A stretch of 64,000 nucleotides of DNA from CAXPZW01 sp964221845 (GTDB lineage Bacteria > Bacteroidota > Bacteroidia > Flavobacteriales_D > Sanyastnellaceae): assembly GCA_964221845.1 (NCBI GenBank), contig CAXPZW010000026.1, forward strand, positions 1 to 64,000, in the 5' to 3' direction. The notes beneath the pieces were generated by a model. That model had not been told where the DNA came from and did no database searches. It saw nothing but the letters and a program-made list of their open reading frames with translations. Positions 1 through 9,774 of the stretch are shown piece by piece. How positions within the stretch are numbered: the stretch's first letter is position 1; every line of letters starts with the position of its first letter. The position numbers were made by a program, and so were the translations under genes.

Positions 1-2479
1 CCACGTAGGTGACTTCGTCGGCAAAGCCGTTGGCCAAGATGGTAGCCTTGGTGGCTTCGGTCAGCTCCAATTCATTGGTACCGTTACCACGTCCTTCGAT
101 TTTGGTCATCTCCACACCGTCACCGTAAGAGGTGAAGATCTGCGTACCGCCACCTTCAGGATTCACTTTGTGTGGAATACCGGTTTGTACACGGATGGCG
201 CCTGAGGCTCCCTTACGTGACTGCAGGTACTGCACATCTTGTCCCAGACCGCTGTTCGGATCGAACTCCTCGTAGTTGTTGTAGCCGTAGGCCAGGGCAA
301 TGAAGTAGTAGGTCTTGTGGTTGATCAAGGCGTTGTCGCCAGAAGCGAATGCATCGTTCACCACGCGGTAGCTGTGCTGGATGCCTTCGTTCTCGCCGCT
401 TACCATCAGGGTCGGGATCGGAATCTGCTCTTCAAAGTCCGGATCGGTTTCGTAGTTGATGGCTTGAGTCACGCCGTCCTCGATGTCCGATTGGAAGATC
501 AAACGGGCTTTGTCTGGATCGTCGAGTTCAGATACCGATACCTCTGCAGAAGCCACTTGGTAAATCAAGTAACCTTGGAACTGGTAGCTACGTGCGGTGC
601 TGTCCAATGCGGCGCCGTTTGAGTCGAACTCAGGGATGATCGGATCGAAACCGGTCAGGTTCTCGTCGTAGGCTTTCTCCAGGTAGTTGTTCGATACTGG
701 GTTGTCGTTGGTCAGGTAGATGATCAGCTCGTTCTCCAGCTCTTGGATGGTCACGTCTGGTGCATCAGGACCCGATACAATTTCGAAGCAGTTGTCGAAC
801 AGGGCCTGCGCCTTGTCGTCAGCCTGACGCACAAGCTCAACAGCTTCAAATGGCTCACCGGCAGTTGCACGTCCGTACACCACACCAACAGTAATGTTGT
901 TGAAGTCACCTGGCTCCAGGGTAAATGGACCTGCGGACTGGATGAAACGACGGTCGTTGGGCGGGTTGCCTGAAGACACCTCGGTCCACTCCTCAACAGG
1001 AACACCTTGGGTACCCCAGTTGAAGGGGTCAGTGTCGCCGGGGAACATGTAGTCGGTCTCGATGGTCAGGTCGGTGCCCAACAGTGGGTTCAGACCGTCA
1101 CCGTAGTAACCCATGCGCTGGCCGTTTTTCCAGAAGCCTTGCATGTAGTTGTAGTAGTCCAGTGCGGTTTGTGGCTCACCGTTGATACCAAGTGAGTTGT
1201 TGTAGTACAGGAACTTGCGCATACCAAAGCGCTCGTTGTCAATCACACCGTCACCGTAACCGATACCGATACCGCGGTAAGGAATACCGAGTGAGTCGGT
1301 CGCGTTGCTGAAGTTGGTGGTCAGCGGGTTGTCGATGTCATCGGCATCCTGGTAAGGACCTTCGAAGAAATCCACACCTACTGCTGGTGGGAACTCACCG
1401 TAACCGTTCGAAGAGTTCGAAGGCTCATCGAAGGCGTCACCGTTGTAGGAGTAACCCAGACCACGCTGAACATCACACCCTACGTAATCGTCAATCGCGG
1501 TACCCACATCGGCATCCACCCACTGACCGAAGTAAGTGTTGGTGAGCGTTTGGGTACCCTGGTTGATCAGGGTGTAGTTGTAGAAGGTCATGTTGTTGAT
1601 CTCATCGGTGGTCGCGAAGGCGAAGGCCTGTGCGCGGATCTCCATACCGATGGGCTCACCTTGTGACTCCGAGTGCACGTTTCCTTTGTCGTTGAACACC
1701 CACCAGTAGGTGATGTCACCGAACAAGGGCACAGGATCCTCACGACGACGGGTTGAGCAATCGATTTCCTGCAGGAAGTCGTAGTGCGGGTAGTCACCGT
1801 TCGAAGGGTTGTAGAAACCGTCACCGTCGTAATCGTAGAACGGTGCCAAGTACTGCGACTGGCCCAGCGCGGTGTTTCCTTGCGCGGGGTAGTTCTCGAA
1901 GTACGGAGGCATGACGTAGGTTGAGAGTTGCTCGTCGTCGGCCACATCACAGGTAGGATCGTTTACACAATCCCAGTACTGACGGTGCAGCTGAGCATCC
2001 TCACGGAACGACTCAAAGAAGCGGTCGTATTCGTTACATACAGTCTCGTCCACTTCAGCCGCGCCGTCGATGGTCAACGGACCTGGCCAGTAGTCGTTAC
2101 CGTCTGCACGGAAACGTACCGCGGCCAGCTTGAGCTGCTGGTCAGGTGAAAGACCACCCATCCAGAGTGCACCAGCGTAGAGTACCGATACACCGCCGTT
2201 GATGGGTACCTCGTACGACGCCTGGCTTTGCGCGCGGTCTTGCCACATGCTACCCCCGGTTTCAATCAGGGCTTTGACGTTGTTGTACTTCAGGTCCACC
2301 AGGGCAGAAGCGGGTGAACAAGCCGCCGCGCGGGAGGCGTCTTGTTGCGTGTTTTGCTGTGCTTGGCCTTCGTGTCCGCCGTGCACGCCAGGGCCCACGT
2401 ACTTGTACGCGAAGGCCGATGACGCCATCAAAAGGCAGAAGGCGAAGGTGGTTGCGATTTTCATGCTTTGTTGCTTCAT
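1..2479 (-). CDS. Large secreted protein, C-terminus beyond the window (TonB-receptor partner)
   Basis: The minus frame stays open from the ATG at 2479 to the window edge, so about 826 residues are visible and the C-terminus is missing. It begins with a signal peptide (MKQQSMKIATTF, then a hydrophobic run ending ASSAFA); a second ATG at 2464 is an alternative start. The mature part is rich in Tyr, Asp, Asn and Gly, with a DYDGDGFYNPSNGDYP stretch of the kind common in exported Bacteroidota proteins. I recognise no catalytic domain. It starts 21 nt after the stop of the TonB-dependent receptor and is probably co-transcribed with it, which suggests a surface or periplasmic partner. A T9SS sorting domain may lie in the missing C-terminus; this is inference. 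Confidence 0.8.
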   Translation of the reverse strand, partial: MKQQSMKIATTFAFCLLMASSAFAYKYVGPGVHGGHEGQAQQNTQQDASRAAACSPASALVDLKYNNVKALIETGGSMWQDRAQSQASYEVPINGGVSVLYAGALWMGGLSPDQQLKLAAVRFRADGNDYWPGPLTIDGAAEVDETVCNEYDRFFESFREDAQLHRQYWDCVNDPTCDVADDEQLSTYVMPPYFENYPAQGNTALGQSQYLAPFYDYDGDGFYNPSNGDYPHYDFLQEIDCSTRRREDPVPLFGDITYWWVFNDKGNVHSESQGEPIGMEIRAQAFAFATTDEINNMTFYNYTLINQGTQTLTNTYFGQWVDADVGTAIDDYVGCDVQRGLGYSYNGDAFDEPSNSSNGYGEFPPAVGVDFFEGPYQDADDIDNPLTTNFSNATDSLGIPYRGIGIGYGDGVIDNERFGMRKFLYYNNSLGINGEPQTALDYYNYMQGFWKNGQRMGYYGDGLNPLLGTDLTIETDYMFPGDTDPFNWGTQGVPVEEWTEVSSGNPPNDRRFIQSAGPFTLEPGDFNNITVGVVYGRATAGEPFEAVELVRQADDKAQALFDNCFEIVSGPDAPDVTIQELENELIIYLTNDNPVSNNYLEKAYDENLTGFDPIIPEFDSNGAALDSTARSYQFQGYLIYQVASAEVSVSELDDPDKARLIFQSDIEDGVTQAINYETDPDFEEQIPIPTLMVSGENEGIQHSYRVVNDAFASGDNALINHKTYYFIALAYGYNNYEEFDPNSGLGQDVQYLQSRKGASGAIRVQTGIPHKVNPEGGGTQIFTSYGDGVEMTKIEGRGNGTNELELTEATKATILANGFADEVTYV

Positions 2480-2500
2480 GTTGACAATCACAGAATCAGG

Positions 2501-5500
2501 TTAGAAATCGAATCGAACGCCCAAACGCACGGTGCGAGGAGCAGCCAGGTTGAACGGGTTGTCGACGAACATGCTGTAGTAGTTGCGGAACGAATCGGGG
2601 TTGTTCTGCGAGTTGATGAGAGGCTGGTATTGTGAGGCCGCGAGGTAACCATCATCATCAGCCACACCAGTGAAGCGGTAAACGCCCAGGATGTTGCGGT
2701 TGTTGAGGATGTTGGATACCCACAGGTATACGTTCAGGTTAGCAGTCTTGGGGTTGTCCTCTGAACCGTACTTGATGGTGAAGTTGCGATCGATGTTCGC
2801 GTTCAGGGTAAAGTTCCAAGGCAGTCGTGAACCGTTGATCGAACCCTCGGTGCTTGGCGAGATCTCGCCGGTGACTGGGTAAGCAATGGTTGACGCGGTG
2901 TAAGGCGTACCAGAACCCAGGGTGCCGATCAGGTTGAAACCGGTGTTCTTGAGGATCTGCTTGCCGAACCATACTGGACCGTTGTACGCTTGGCCTTCGC
3001 CGTAGCGGTAATCGATGTTGGCTACGATGCGGTGGCGCTGATCGTAATCGAATGGGTTTACCGTACGCAGGTTAGGCAGACCGGCGTTGATGAGTGCCAG
3101 GGCGGTGTTGGCGGTTGAACCGGTACCGTCTGCAAACTGCAGGGTGTAGCTTACGTTCATACGCACGTTGCCGGTACGACGCAGGTCGTAGGCCAGGGTC
3201 ATGCCCTTGACAGTACCAAAGTCCAAGTTGCCGTATGCACGGTAAGGACGTGGGTAAGCACCGGCGAAGTTGCGGACCTGAATCATGTCGCGCAGCTCGC
3301 GGTAGAAGGCTGCAATCTTCAGCGATGAAGTCTTCGAGAGTACTTGCTGGAAACCGAGCTCGTAATCGATGGTGCGTGAAGGTCGCATCGCAGGGTTGCT
3401 GATCAGCGAGTTACGCGCCTCGAGGAAGAGGTAGTCGGTAGGCAGGAAGATGTTGTTCGAAGTCGGACGCTGGGTCAGTACATCGTAGTGCGCAAAGAAT
3501 ACCGCCTCGTCTGAGATCGGGAACGAGAACGAGATACGTGGCATCACGTTCACCTGAGGGGTGTAATCCTCAAATGCGTCGCTCGAGAGCTCGGCGTCCG
3601 AACCGTTCAACAGGAGGGGAGCAGGGAAACCGTTGGTCGAGGCAATCAGGTCTGGGTTCTCGATCACCGCACCGGTGCCGTTGTACCAGGTATCGCCATC
3701 GCGGTAACCTACAATTGAGTTGGGGTTGTCTACGTCGTCTACGTATACCACGAAGTCGTCGCCGATGTTGGTCGGGTGGATCACTTCGTTGTCGCCCACT
3801 TCGCTCACCTCACCAGCGCTCAGTGCCTCGCCGATCACGTAAGGATCTTTGGGAACAGGCTGGTTGGCGTCAAAGCGGTCTACACGAACACCTACGTTGA
3901 AGATGATGTCGTCAAACGCAAACTTGTCCATTACGTAACCGGCCATGTAAATGGGCTCGTAAGCGCCGATCGCACGGGTGCGGTAGCCGAGTTCGTTGGT
4001 GTCGTTAAAGAAGTCGTCCAGAGTTGGGCGACCAGTCACGCGGTTACCGTAAGGGTCAAAGCCGCGGTAGGCCACCAGCTGGTTACCCTGGTTGAGCAGG
4101 TCGTCTGCACCAAACATGTCGAGGGTCAACTGGTCTGGGTCGAGGGCGTCGGTGTTGATGAAGTCGTTGCCGAGTGGATCGTAACCGAGCGCTTCACGCA
4201 GGCGGTAGTCAAACTCAAACTGGCCGTCACCGATCAGTCGCTCGTAAGTGATCCAAGGCAGGGTGCCGTCCTGGTAGTCGATCGAGAAGTCGTTCTCGTC
4301 GATCTCTTTGATGTGCGAGTTGCCCAGCAGACGTGCTTGGGTCCACAGGCCAATCGGAGCGAGCGAGTAAGAAGCGTCACGACGCTGCTCGTACTCGAAA
4401 CCGAGTTGGATGGCGTGGTCGCCGATGTCGGCAGAACCGTTTGCCGATACCCGGAACTGGTTGTTGCGCGCCACAGCGTAGGTGTTTCCTTGGGTACCGA
4501 TGTGTGACCACAGGTTGTAAGTACCGTCAGGCGACTCTCCGTTCAGGAGTGCGTTGCCGTTTTGGACCTCCAACAGGTTGGCGTAGGGACCGGGATCGTC
4601 TGGGTTGTAAGGCTCGATGTCAAACAGACCGAAGTACTGGTTGTTGATCGCCGCCAAGTCTGGGTTGTACTGCGAAGGGGTGAAGGTCACCAGGGTGTCC
4701 TCCCAACCTACGTGTTCGTTCACCAGACCGCCGAAGTCGTTCGAGGCTTGTACGTCGTACGAGTTCACCAGGGCGCGGTCAAACGTACCCACGTGGCCGT
4801 AGCGGAAGAAGTTGTCTTCGTGGTTTTTGTTCCAAGTGCGATCGTAAGTCTGTGAGTAATCGACCATGACCGAGTAGAAGACGTTCTGCAAGGCAGAGGT
4901 CACTTCCTCGGCATCCTCAGGAGCGGCAAATCGCTGCGAGAACTTCACGTAACCACGCCAGTCAAATTCGGTGACTTGCAGGTTGTTGTTGTAGTTCATC
5001 AGCATGTTGCCGTAGCTGAAGGCGTCGCGCTGGGCGAAGGCACCGGTACCACCAATGGTGAGGTTGGTGTTCTTGCCAGTGTTGACGTCGATCTTGGCGA
5101 CCAAGTTGGCTTGGGTGGATCCTACGTTTTGACGGGTGTCTACTTTCTCAAAGTCATCAGCGGTGAGGAAGTCGGCGTTGTAGAGTGCACCATTAACAGT
5201 ACCGTCGGCAGCTACGTTTCGACGCAGCGGGTTGTCGAGCAGGCCTTGCTGTACGTCTTCCTTCATGCGGTAAACACCACCAAAGGTCGGACGGCTGTCC
5301 ACCACGTTTTGGTAGTTACCTGAAAGGAAGAAGCCGAGGATGGGCTCCATGCGGTTGCCCTCTTCGTCTTTCTTCGACAGGAGTGGACCTGAGAGGAAGC
5401 CCTCTACCAGGTTGTACCCGTACGCGTCCAGACCAACAGCGCCGTCGCCACTGCGGAAGCCTGAGGTGATCACCTCCAGACCGCCCGAGTAGTTCGCAGA

Positions 5501-6175
5501 AGAACTACGCAGCGACAGGTTGATCACCCCCCCGGTTGCATCACCAATGGATGCAGGGATACCGCCGGTGATGACCGCAATCTCCTCGATTGCAGACTTG
5601 GGCAGTGCTACCGAACCACGCACCTTGATACCATCGATGTAGTACCAAGTCGAGTTCGAGCGGGCACCACGTACCGAAATACCGTTGCCGGTATCGGCCA
5701 CACCCCCTACGGTTTGTGCGATCGCGCCGGCCGATCGGCCAGGCATCTTGTCAATCTCTTCCCGGGTTACGGTACCACCGGAGGCACCCCCATCTTTATC
5801 GATGAGCGGCTCCTTGTACTCCACCACGACGGCTTCTGCCAGCTCAAGGCCAGCGCCGAGTTTGGCGTCCAGGAAGGCAATTTTGTTTGAAGTCACTTTT
5901 ACGCCGGTGAACTTCTTGGGTGTGTATCCCACGAAGGTGAACTCGATCTCATACGAGCCGGGCTCGATCGGTTTGATGGAGTACTTACCATCAAAATCCG
6001 TTTGGCCGGCGGTGACCGTGTTCCCGTTCAGGCGAACGATGACGTTTACAAAGGGGAGCGGTTCACCGCTCTCTTGATCGGTAACGGTGCCTTTCAGCGT
6101 TCCGGAACCAATTTGGGCACTGATGAACCCACTACACAGAATCAGGGAAAGTGCGAAGCACAACTTCCGTAGCAT
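2501..6175 (-). CDS. TonB-dependent outer-membrane receptor with N-terminal carboxypeptidase-regulatory-like domain
   Basis: A protein of about 1224 residues. The ATG at 6175 gives a clean signal peptide (MLRKLCFALSLILCSGFISAQ); the frame extends to a TTG at 6217, but that would put extra residues ahead of the signal peptide. After the signal comes a CarboxypepD_reg-like beta-sandwich (GTVTDQESGEPLPFVNVIV, about residues 25-110), then a plug (VRGARSNSTWYYIDGIKV, GGIPASIGDATGGVINL) and a long beta-barrel ending in aromatic-rich strands (TVRLGVRFDF). Family members import large ligands using TonB/ExbBD energy. No SusD-like lipoprotein follows; the next gene is an unrelated secreted protein, so this is not a classical SusCD glycan pair. 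Substrate unknown. Confidence 0.93.
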   Translation of the reverse strand: MLRKLCFALSLILCSGFISAQIGSGTLKGTVTDQESGEPLPFVNVIVRLNGNTVTAGQTDFDGKYSIKPIEPGSYEIEFTFVGYTPKKFTGVKVTSNKIAFLDAKLGAGLELAEAVVVEYKEPLIDKDGGASGGTVTREEIDKMPGRSAGAIAQTVGGVADTGNGISVRGARSNSTWYYIDGIKVRGSVALPKSAIEEIAVITGGIPASIGDATGGVINLSLRSSSANYSGGLEVITSGFRSGDGAVGLDAYGYNLVEGFLSGPLLSKKDEEGNRMEPILGFFLSGNYQNVVDSRPTFGGVYRMKEDVQQGLLDNPLRRNVAADGTVNGALYNADFLTADDFEKVDTRQNVGSTQANLVAKIDVNTGKNTNLTIGGTGAFAQRDAFSYGNMLMNYNNNLQVTEFDWRGYVKFSQRFAAPEDAEEVTSALQNVFYSVMVDYSQTYDRTWNKNHEDNFFRYGHVGTFDRALVNSYDVQASNDFGGLVNEHVGWEDTLVTFTPSQYNPDLAAINNQYFGLFDIEPYNPDDPGPYANLLEVQNGNALLNGESPDGTYNLWSHIGTQGNTYAVARNNQFRVSANGSADIGDHAIQLGFEYEQRRDASYSLAPIGLWTQARLLGNSHIKEIDENDFSIDYQDGTLPWITYERLIGDGQFEFDYRLREALGYDPLGNDFINTDALDPDQLTLDMFGADDLLNQGNQLVAYRGFDPYGNRVTGRPTLDDFFNDTNELGYRTRAIGAYEPIYMAGYVMDKFAFDDIIFNVGVRVDRFDANQPVPKDPYVIGEALSAGEVSEVGDNEVIHPTNIGDDFVVYVDDVDNPNSIVGYRDGDTWYNGTGAVIENPDLIASTNGFPAPLLLNGSDAELSSDAFEDYTPQVNVMPRISFSFPISDEAVFFAHYDVLTQRPTSNNIFLPTDYLFLEARNSLISNPAMRPSRTIDYELGFQQVLSKTSSLKIAAFYRELRDMIQVRNFAGAYPRPYRAYGNLDFGTVKGMTLAYDLRRTGNVRMNVSYTLQFADGTGSTANTALALINAGLPNLRTVNPFDYDQRHRIVANIDYRYGEGQAYNGPVWFGKQILKNTGFNLIGTLGSGTPYTASTIAYPVTGEISPSTEGSINGSRLPWNFTLNANIDRNFTIKYGSEDNPKTANLNVYLWVSNILNNRNILGVYRFTGVADDDGYLAASQYQPLINSQNNPDSFRNYYSMFVDNPFNLAAPRTVRLGVRFDF

Positions 6176-6223
6176 ACCACTAAGGTTTACGTTAGCAAAA
6201 CCGAATTTTCTCAACAAGCGGGC

Positions 6224-6232
6224 GTAAAGATA
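6224..6232 (-). promoter_or_regulatory. Candidate -7 box for the TonB-receptor operon
   Basis: The minus strand reads TATCTTTAC about 48 nt before the receptor ATG, close to the Bacteroidota -7 consensus TAnnTTTG. I find no convincing -33 TTG at the right spacing. The rest of the stretch 6233-6420 shows no gene or clear structure. Confidence 0.4.
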
Positions 6233-6420
6233 GAAATATCCACCTATCAGCCCCCATCATCTGAAAGCCGCATGGCGTCAGCGTTTGAGAGAAAAATGAC
6301 CCGAGGCGAACGGCTCCTCCCACGGGCATTTTGTAAAAGTATCCCAAAAGGCACGCACCCCGCACAATACCGCAGGTAAAGGCAGGGAAAATTATACACG
6401 TCAGTCTAAAAAGGGAGGGG

Positions 6421-6729
6421 CTACTTGAAGTGCTTCTTGCGGAACCAACGGCGGTAGAAGGGTTCGCCTTTGCCCATACGCATGCGTTCGGACTTGCGCT
6501 TGTTGCGCTTCATGCGTCGGCGGGTTTTCTTGGTTTGGATCGCCCGGTGGTGCTCCTGCTTGGCGTCCATCTCGCCCTGGATTTTCTTCTCGCGGGCCTT
6601 CTTGGCTTTTTGCTGCTCTTTGATCTGTTCTTCAGCGGTTTGCTGCTTGACTTGGGCGCGCACTTCGGGCACACCTGCAGCCAGGGTGAAGGTGAACAGC
6701 AACAACAGGAGTTTGACGGGTGGACGCAT
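6421..6729 (-). CDS. Small, highly basic exported protein
   Basis: A 102-residue protein of no family I recognise. It starts with a signal peptide (MRPPVKLLLLLFTFTLAAG, cut near VRAQ). The mature part is Gln/Glu/Lys-rich and probably helical, then strongly basic (TKKTRRRMKRNKRKSERMRMG) with an aromatic and basic tail (FYRRWFRKKHFK). Such composition would suit binding to nucleic acid, LPS or another polyanion at the envelope, but that is only inference. Its ATG overlaps the stop of the upstream YD-repeat-like gene by one base (TAATG), so the two are probably translationally coupled. Confidence 0.7.
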   Translation of the reverse strand: MRPPVKLLLLLFTFTLAAGVPEVRAQVKQQTAEEQIKEQQKAKKAREKKIQGEMDAKQEHHRAIQTKKTRRRMKRNKRKSERMRMGKGEPFYRRWFRKKHFK

Positions 6730-7613
6730 TACTTCGCGGATTTCGGATAGGAGAAGTTCAGGATTTTCAGCGAACCCTTGGCGGCATTCAGCACCAAGAT
6801 GCCGTCGATGCGCCCAGCGTTGTCGTACACCACTTCATAGGTGTTGACAAGTTCGCCGTTTTCAAAGGCCTCGATTTGGGTCACGCTTCCAGCCAGGTCG
6901 TAGCGGTACACGTGCCGTTCGGTACGCTCGGAATGGGAGGAAGCAAAGCGTACTTCGGCCAGTCGCCCGCGCTCGTCGTAAGCGTAGCGCTCTGTCTTGA
7001 CTCTGCGGGTCACCAGGAATTCGGTGCGCAAAGAGGTGGTGTAGCCCAGGGTGTTGAAGGTGCGCGTACGCTTTTCATAGGGCAGTCCGTAGTTGTTGTA
7101 CGCGGTGCACACCTCCGTGGAGTCGGTGCTTTTGTAGGCAAAGGTCTCGGTGTTGATGCGGGTGCGGCCGGTCACGGGTTGACCGGGTTGGGGGGCGGGT
7201 GCCTTGTCGTACCGCATTTCTACCGCGCGGCCCTCGGCATCCAACTCGGGCTCCAACACATAGTACCCCGAGCGGTTGTGTTCGGTTTTGTGCAGGTAGT
7301 GGTCGTGGGCGCCGTAGGTCAGCAGCCAGTGGGTGGTGTCGGTGATGGGGCCCACGGCTTTGGTTTGGAACAGCTCGGTGAGTCGGCCTTGGTCGTCGAA
7401 AGCCATGCGTTGTACGTCGTTCCAGTTTTTGATGGGGCGGCCGTCGCGTTTGGTTTGCAGGCGGACTTCAATCGTATCGATGCCTGCCTCGGCCAGGAAG
7501 GCGGGGTCAAATTGGTACCACGACTGCAGGTCGAGCGGGGCCGAAGTGTTCAGCATTTGCGCCCCTCCCCAGAGCGGGGTCAGCAGCATCAGGTATGTCA
7601 GGGTGCGCTTCAT
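6729..7613 (-). CDS. Exported protein with degenerate YD-type repeats
   Basis: A protein of 294 residues from the ATG at 7613, which opens a signal peptide (MKRTLTYLMLLTPLWGGAQ). The body carries repeated motifs resembling YD/RHS repeats: FDDQGRLT, LDAEGRAVEMRYD, YDERGRLAEVRF and YDNAGRIDGI. YD-repeat proteins form beta-rich shells or filaments on cell surfaces; this one is short and shows no RHS core or toxin domain. The start overlaps the stop of the upstream DUF255 gene by 4 nt (ATGA) and its own stop overlaps the next start by 1 nt, so all three genes look like one operon. Function unknown. Confidence 0.75.
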   Translation of the reverse strand: MKRTLTYLMLLTPLWGGAQMLNTSAPLDLQSWYQFDPAFLAEAGIDTIEVRLQTKRDGRPIKNWNDVQRMAFDDQGRLTELFQTKAVGPITDTTHWLLTYGAHDHYLHKTEHNRSGYYVLEPELDAEGRAVEMRYDKAPAPQPGQPVTGRTRINTETFAYKSTDSTEVCTAYNNYGLPYEKRTRTFNTLGYTTSLRTEFLVTRRVKTERYAYDERGRLAEVRFASSHSERTERHVYRYDLAGSVTQIEAFENGELVNTYEVVYDNAGRIDGILVLNAAKGSLKILNFSYPKSAK

Positions 7614-9610
7614 GCGAGTTGGGCCAGTGCGTCTTCCAGGGTGTGCACGGGACGCTGGCAGGCGCCTTCGATACACACGTAGAACGTCAGTTTCTCGGAC
7701 TCCTTGCCCTGCACGGGAGCCAAGATTGTGCCGGAGTGGGCCAGGCTCACTAGCGTATTGGGGTGCAGTTGGGTATCAAAGTCGGCCAGCGCTGCTTCTT
7801 TCCCCGCACCGGCAATCACCACATGGTGGTATGGACGGGTCAAGCGGTTCAGCAGCAAGGCCCAATGCGAGGTGTTTTGCGCCGAGCCCATTTCGCCCAC
7901 CATGTTGGCCATGAGTGCGCGGGCGCGGTCGGTCCAGGTGGGGTCTCCGGTGAGCAGGCCGTAGTCCAAACACGCGTGCGCCAGCATGCTCGAGGAGGCC
8001 GGGGTCACGTTGTCGAAGTTCTCTTGCTTGCGGCTCACCAGGTGCTCTCCGCTGTGGGCGGTGAACCAAGGCATGCCGCCTTCGGGGTCTGCGAAGTCCT
8101 TCCAGGTTTGGTTCAGCAGTTTGCCGGTGTGGGTGATCCACTGCTCGTCTTGGGTGGTGCGATACACCTCCAACCACGCTTGCGCAGTGGCCGCGTGGTC
8201 TTCCAAGAACCCGATGTCCGGACTGTCCAAGGTGTGTGGGAAGCTGCTGCGGGCGGAATAGAGGTCTTCCATGAGCAAGGCCAGATCCGCTGCGCGCTCA
8301 GAGAACTGCGTGTTTTGAAAAACGCGTCCCGCCACGGCGAGTCCTTGCACCACATAGGCGTTCCAACTGACCAGCACTTTGTGGTCGAGCCCGGGGAATA
8401 CCCGTGCGTTGCGCGCTTCCAAGGTGCGCTCCATCAGTGCGTCGAGTTTGGGGTAGAAGGCCTCCAAGGTCCAGCCCATGCGGGCGGCAAACTGCGCGTC
8501 GCTCGCGGTACGTAAGGGGATGTACTGGCCGTGTTCCCAAAACCCATCGGTGTCGATGGAGAAGTATTGGCGGGCCCATGCCCAGTCCTGGTCCCAAAGC
8601 GATTCCAATGCGGCTTGGGTCCAGGTGTAGTGCTTGCCTTCCTCCCCCTCACTGTCGGCATCCAAGGCCGATTGGTACCAGCCGTCCGGGCGGCGCAGGT
8701 CGCGGTCCAGCCAGGCTACGGTTTGGGCCACAGCGCGCGCATACTCTTCGGTAGGATCGTTCGCGTGCGCACGCGATAGGGCTGAAAGGAGCTGCCCATT
8801 GTCGTACAGCATCTTTTCAAAGTGGGGCACCTTCCACAGCGCATCTACACTGTAGCGGGCGTAGCCACCGCCGATTTGATCGGCCATGCCGCTGCGGACT
8901 TGGGCCAGCAAGGTGCGGTGGGCGTGGGCCATGGCGTCGGCATCGGACAGCAATGCGCCGTGTTCCAAAAGAAACGCCCAGTTGTTGGGCATGGGGAATT
9001 TGGGGGCGTAGTCCAGCCCGCCGCGCTCGCGGTCCCAATGCGGGCGCCAGCGGTCCACTAGCTGTGTGGTGAGGTCTGAAGGAAGGTCACCGGCGCCGGT
9101 AGCGGCTTGGATGCGTTCGTGCAGGTCGATGGCTTCGGTGAGTTGGTCGGCGTATGCGGCCACACGGTCGGGGCTTTCGGCGTGGAGGTTGGCCAGCATT
9201 TCCAGCACTTCCATAAAGGCCTCGCGCTTGAAATAGGTGCCGCCATATACGGGACGTCCGTCGGGCAGGGTGAAGCAGTTCAGCGGCCAGCCCCCGTGTT
9301 GGGTCATCAGCTGCACTGCAGTCATGTAGACTTGGTCCACGTCGGGGCGTTCTTCGCGGTCCACTTTGATGCAGACAAAATGGTGGTTCATCAGCGCAGC
9401 TGCTGCGTGGTCTTCAAACGTCTCGCGCTCCATCACGTGACACCAGTGGCACGCCGAGTAGCCGATGCTCACCAACACCAGTTTGTTTTCGGCCTTGGCG
9501 CGGGCAAAGGCTTCGTCGCTCCAGGGGTACCAGTCCACCGGGTTGTGCTTGTGTTGTTGCAGGTACGGGCTGGAGGACTGTGCGAGGCGGTTGGTGTGGG
9601 TGTCGGCCAT
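7610..9610 (-). CDS. DUF255 thioredoxin-domain protein (YyaL / spermatogenesis-associated protein 20 family)
   Basis: A protein of 666 residues. The N-terminus is the diagnostic DUF255 thioredoxin-like fold (SPYLQQHKHNPVDWYPW, then a CxxC at C54/C57 in ACHWCHVMERETF), followed by an alpha/alpha barrel like that of N-acylglucosamine 2-epimerases (GGGYARYSVD, VPHFEKMLYDN, DADSEGEEGKHYTW). No cytoplasmic signal or membrane segment is visible. Bacterial members are widespread but their biochemical role is not settled. The ATG at 9610 is chosen because the only upstream alternative, a TTG at 9634, lies inside the probable -7 promoter box. The gene is divergent from glyA and heads a three-gene overlapping operon. 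Confidence 0.92.
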   Translation of the reverse strand: MADTHTNRLAQSSSPYLQQHKHNPVDWYPWSDEAFARAKAENKLVLVSIGYSACHWCHVMERETFEDHAAAALMNHHFVCIKVDREERPDVDQVYMTAVQLMTQHGGWPLNCFTLPDGRPVYGGTYFKREAFMEVLEMLANLHAESPDRVAAYADQLTEAIDLHERIQAATGAGDLPSDLTTQLVDRWRPHWDRERGGLDYAPKFPMPNNWAFLLEHGALLSDADAMAHAHRTLLAQVRSGMADQIGGGYARYSVDALWKVPHFEKMLYDNGQLLSALSRAHANDPTEEYARAVAQTVAWLDRDLRRPDGWYQSALDADSEGEEGKHYTWTQAALESLWDQDWAWARQYFSIDTDGFWEHGQYIPLRTASDAQFAARMGWTLEAFYPKLDALMERTLEARNARVFPGLDHKVLVSWNAYVVQGLAVAGRVFQNTQFSERAADLALLMEDLYSARSSFPHTLDSPDIGFLEDHAATAQAWLEVYRTTQDEQWITHTGKLLNQTWKDFADPEGGMPWFTAHSGEHLVSRKQENFDNVTPASSSMLAHACLDYGLLTGDPTWTDRARALMANMVGEMGSAQNTSHWALLLNRLTRPYHHVVIAGAGKEAALADFDTQLHPNTLVSLAHSGTILAPVQGKESEKLTFYVCIEGACQRPVHTLEDALAQLA

Positions 9611-9630
9611 GGGAGGGGGTCGGGAATGGG

Positions 9631-9639
9631 GCAAAGGTA
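9631..9639 (-). promoter_or_regulatory. -7 box (TACCTTTGC) for the DUF255 operon
   Basis: The minus strand reads TACCTTTGC, a perfect match to TAnnTTTG, 20 nt before the ATG at 9610. It lies in the divergent region shared with glyA. Confidence 0.6.
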
Positions 9640-9748
9640 TTGTTCCGAGTGGGCCCGAAAACGGGGGGTAGGTGTTTGAAGTACACTTTGTGCACGCCGC
9701 GGGAACACTTTGCGGAAAACTTGCACTGCGGATTGGCGATCGGGGTCG

Positions 9749-9756
9749 TACCTTCG
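9749..9756 (+). promoter_or_regulatory. Probable -7 box (TACCTTCG) for glyA
   Basis: TACCTTCG differs from TAnnTTTG at one base and ends 18 nt before the glyA ATG. The same TTCG variant occurs before rfbB and other genes in the window. Confidence 0.45.
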
Positions 9757-9774
9757 CGGGTTCAATTTGCGACC

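Noticed and set aside
6720..7682. 320-codon open frame on the plus strand
   Set aside because: Antisense to the YD-repeat-like gene, which has a signal peptide and coupled neighbours.
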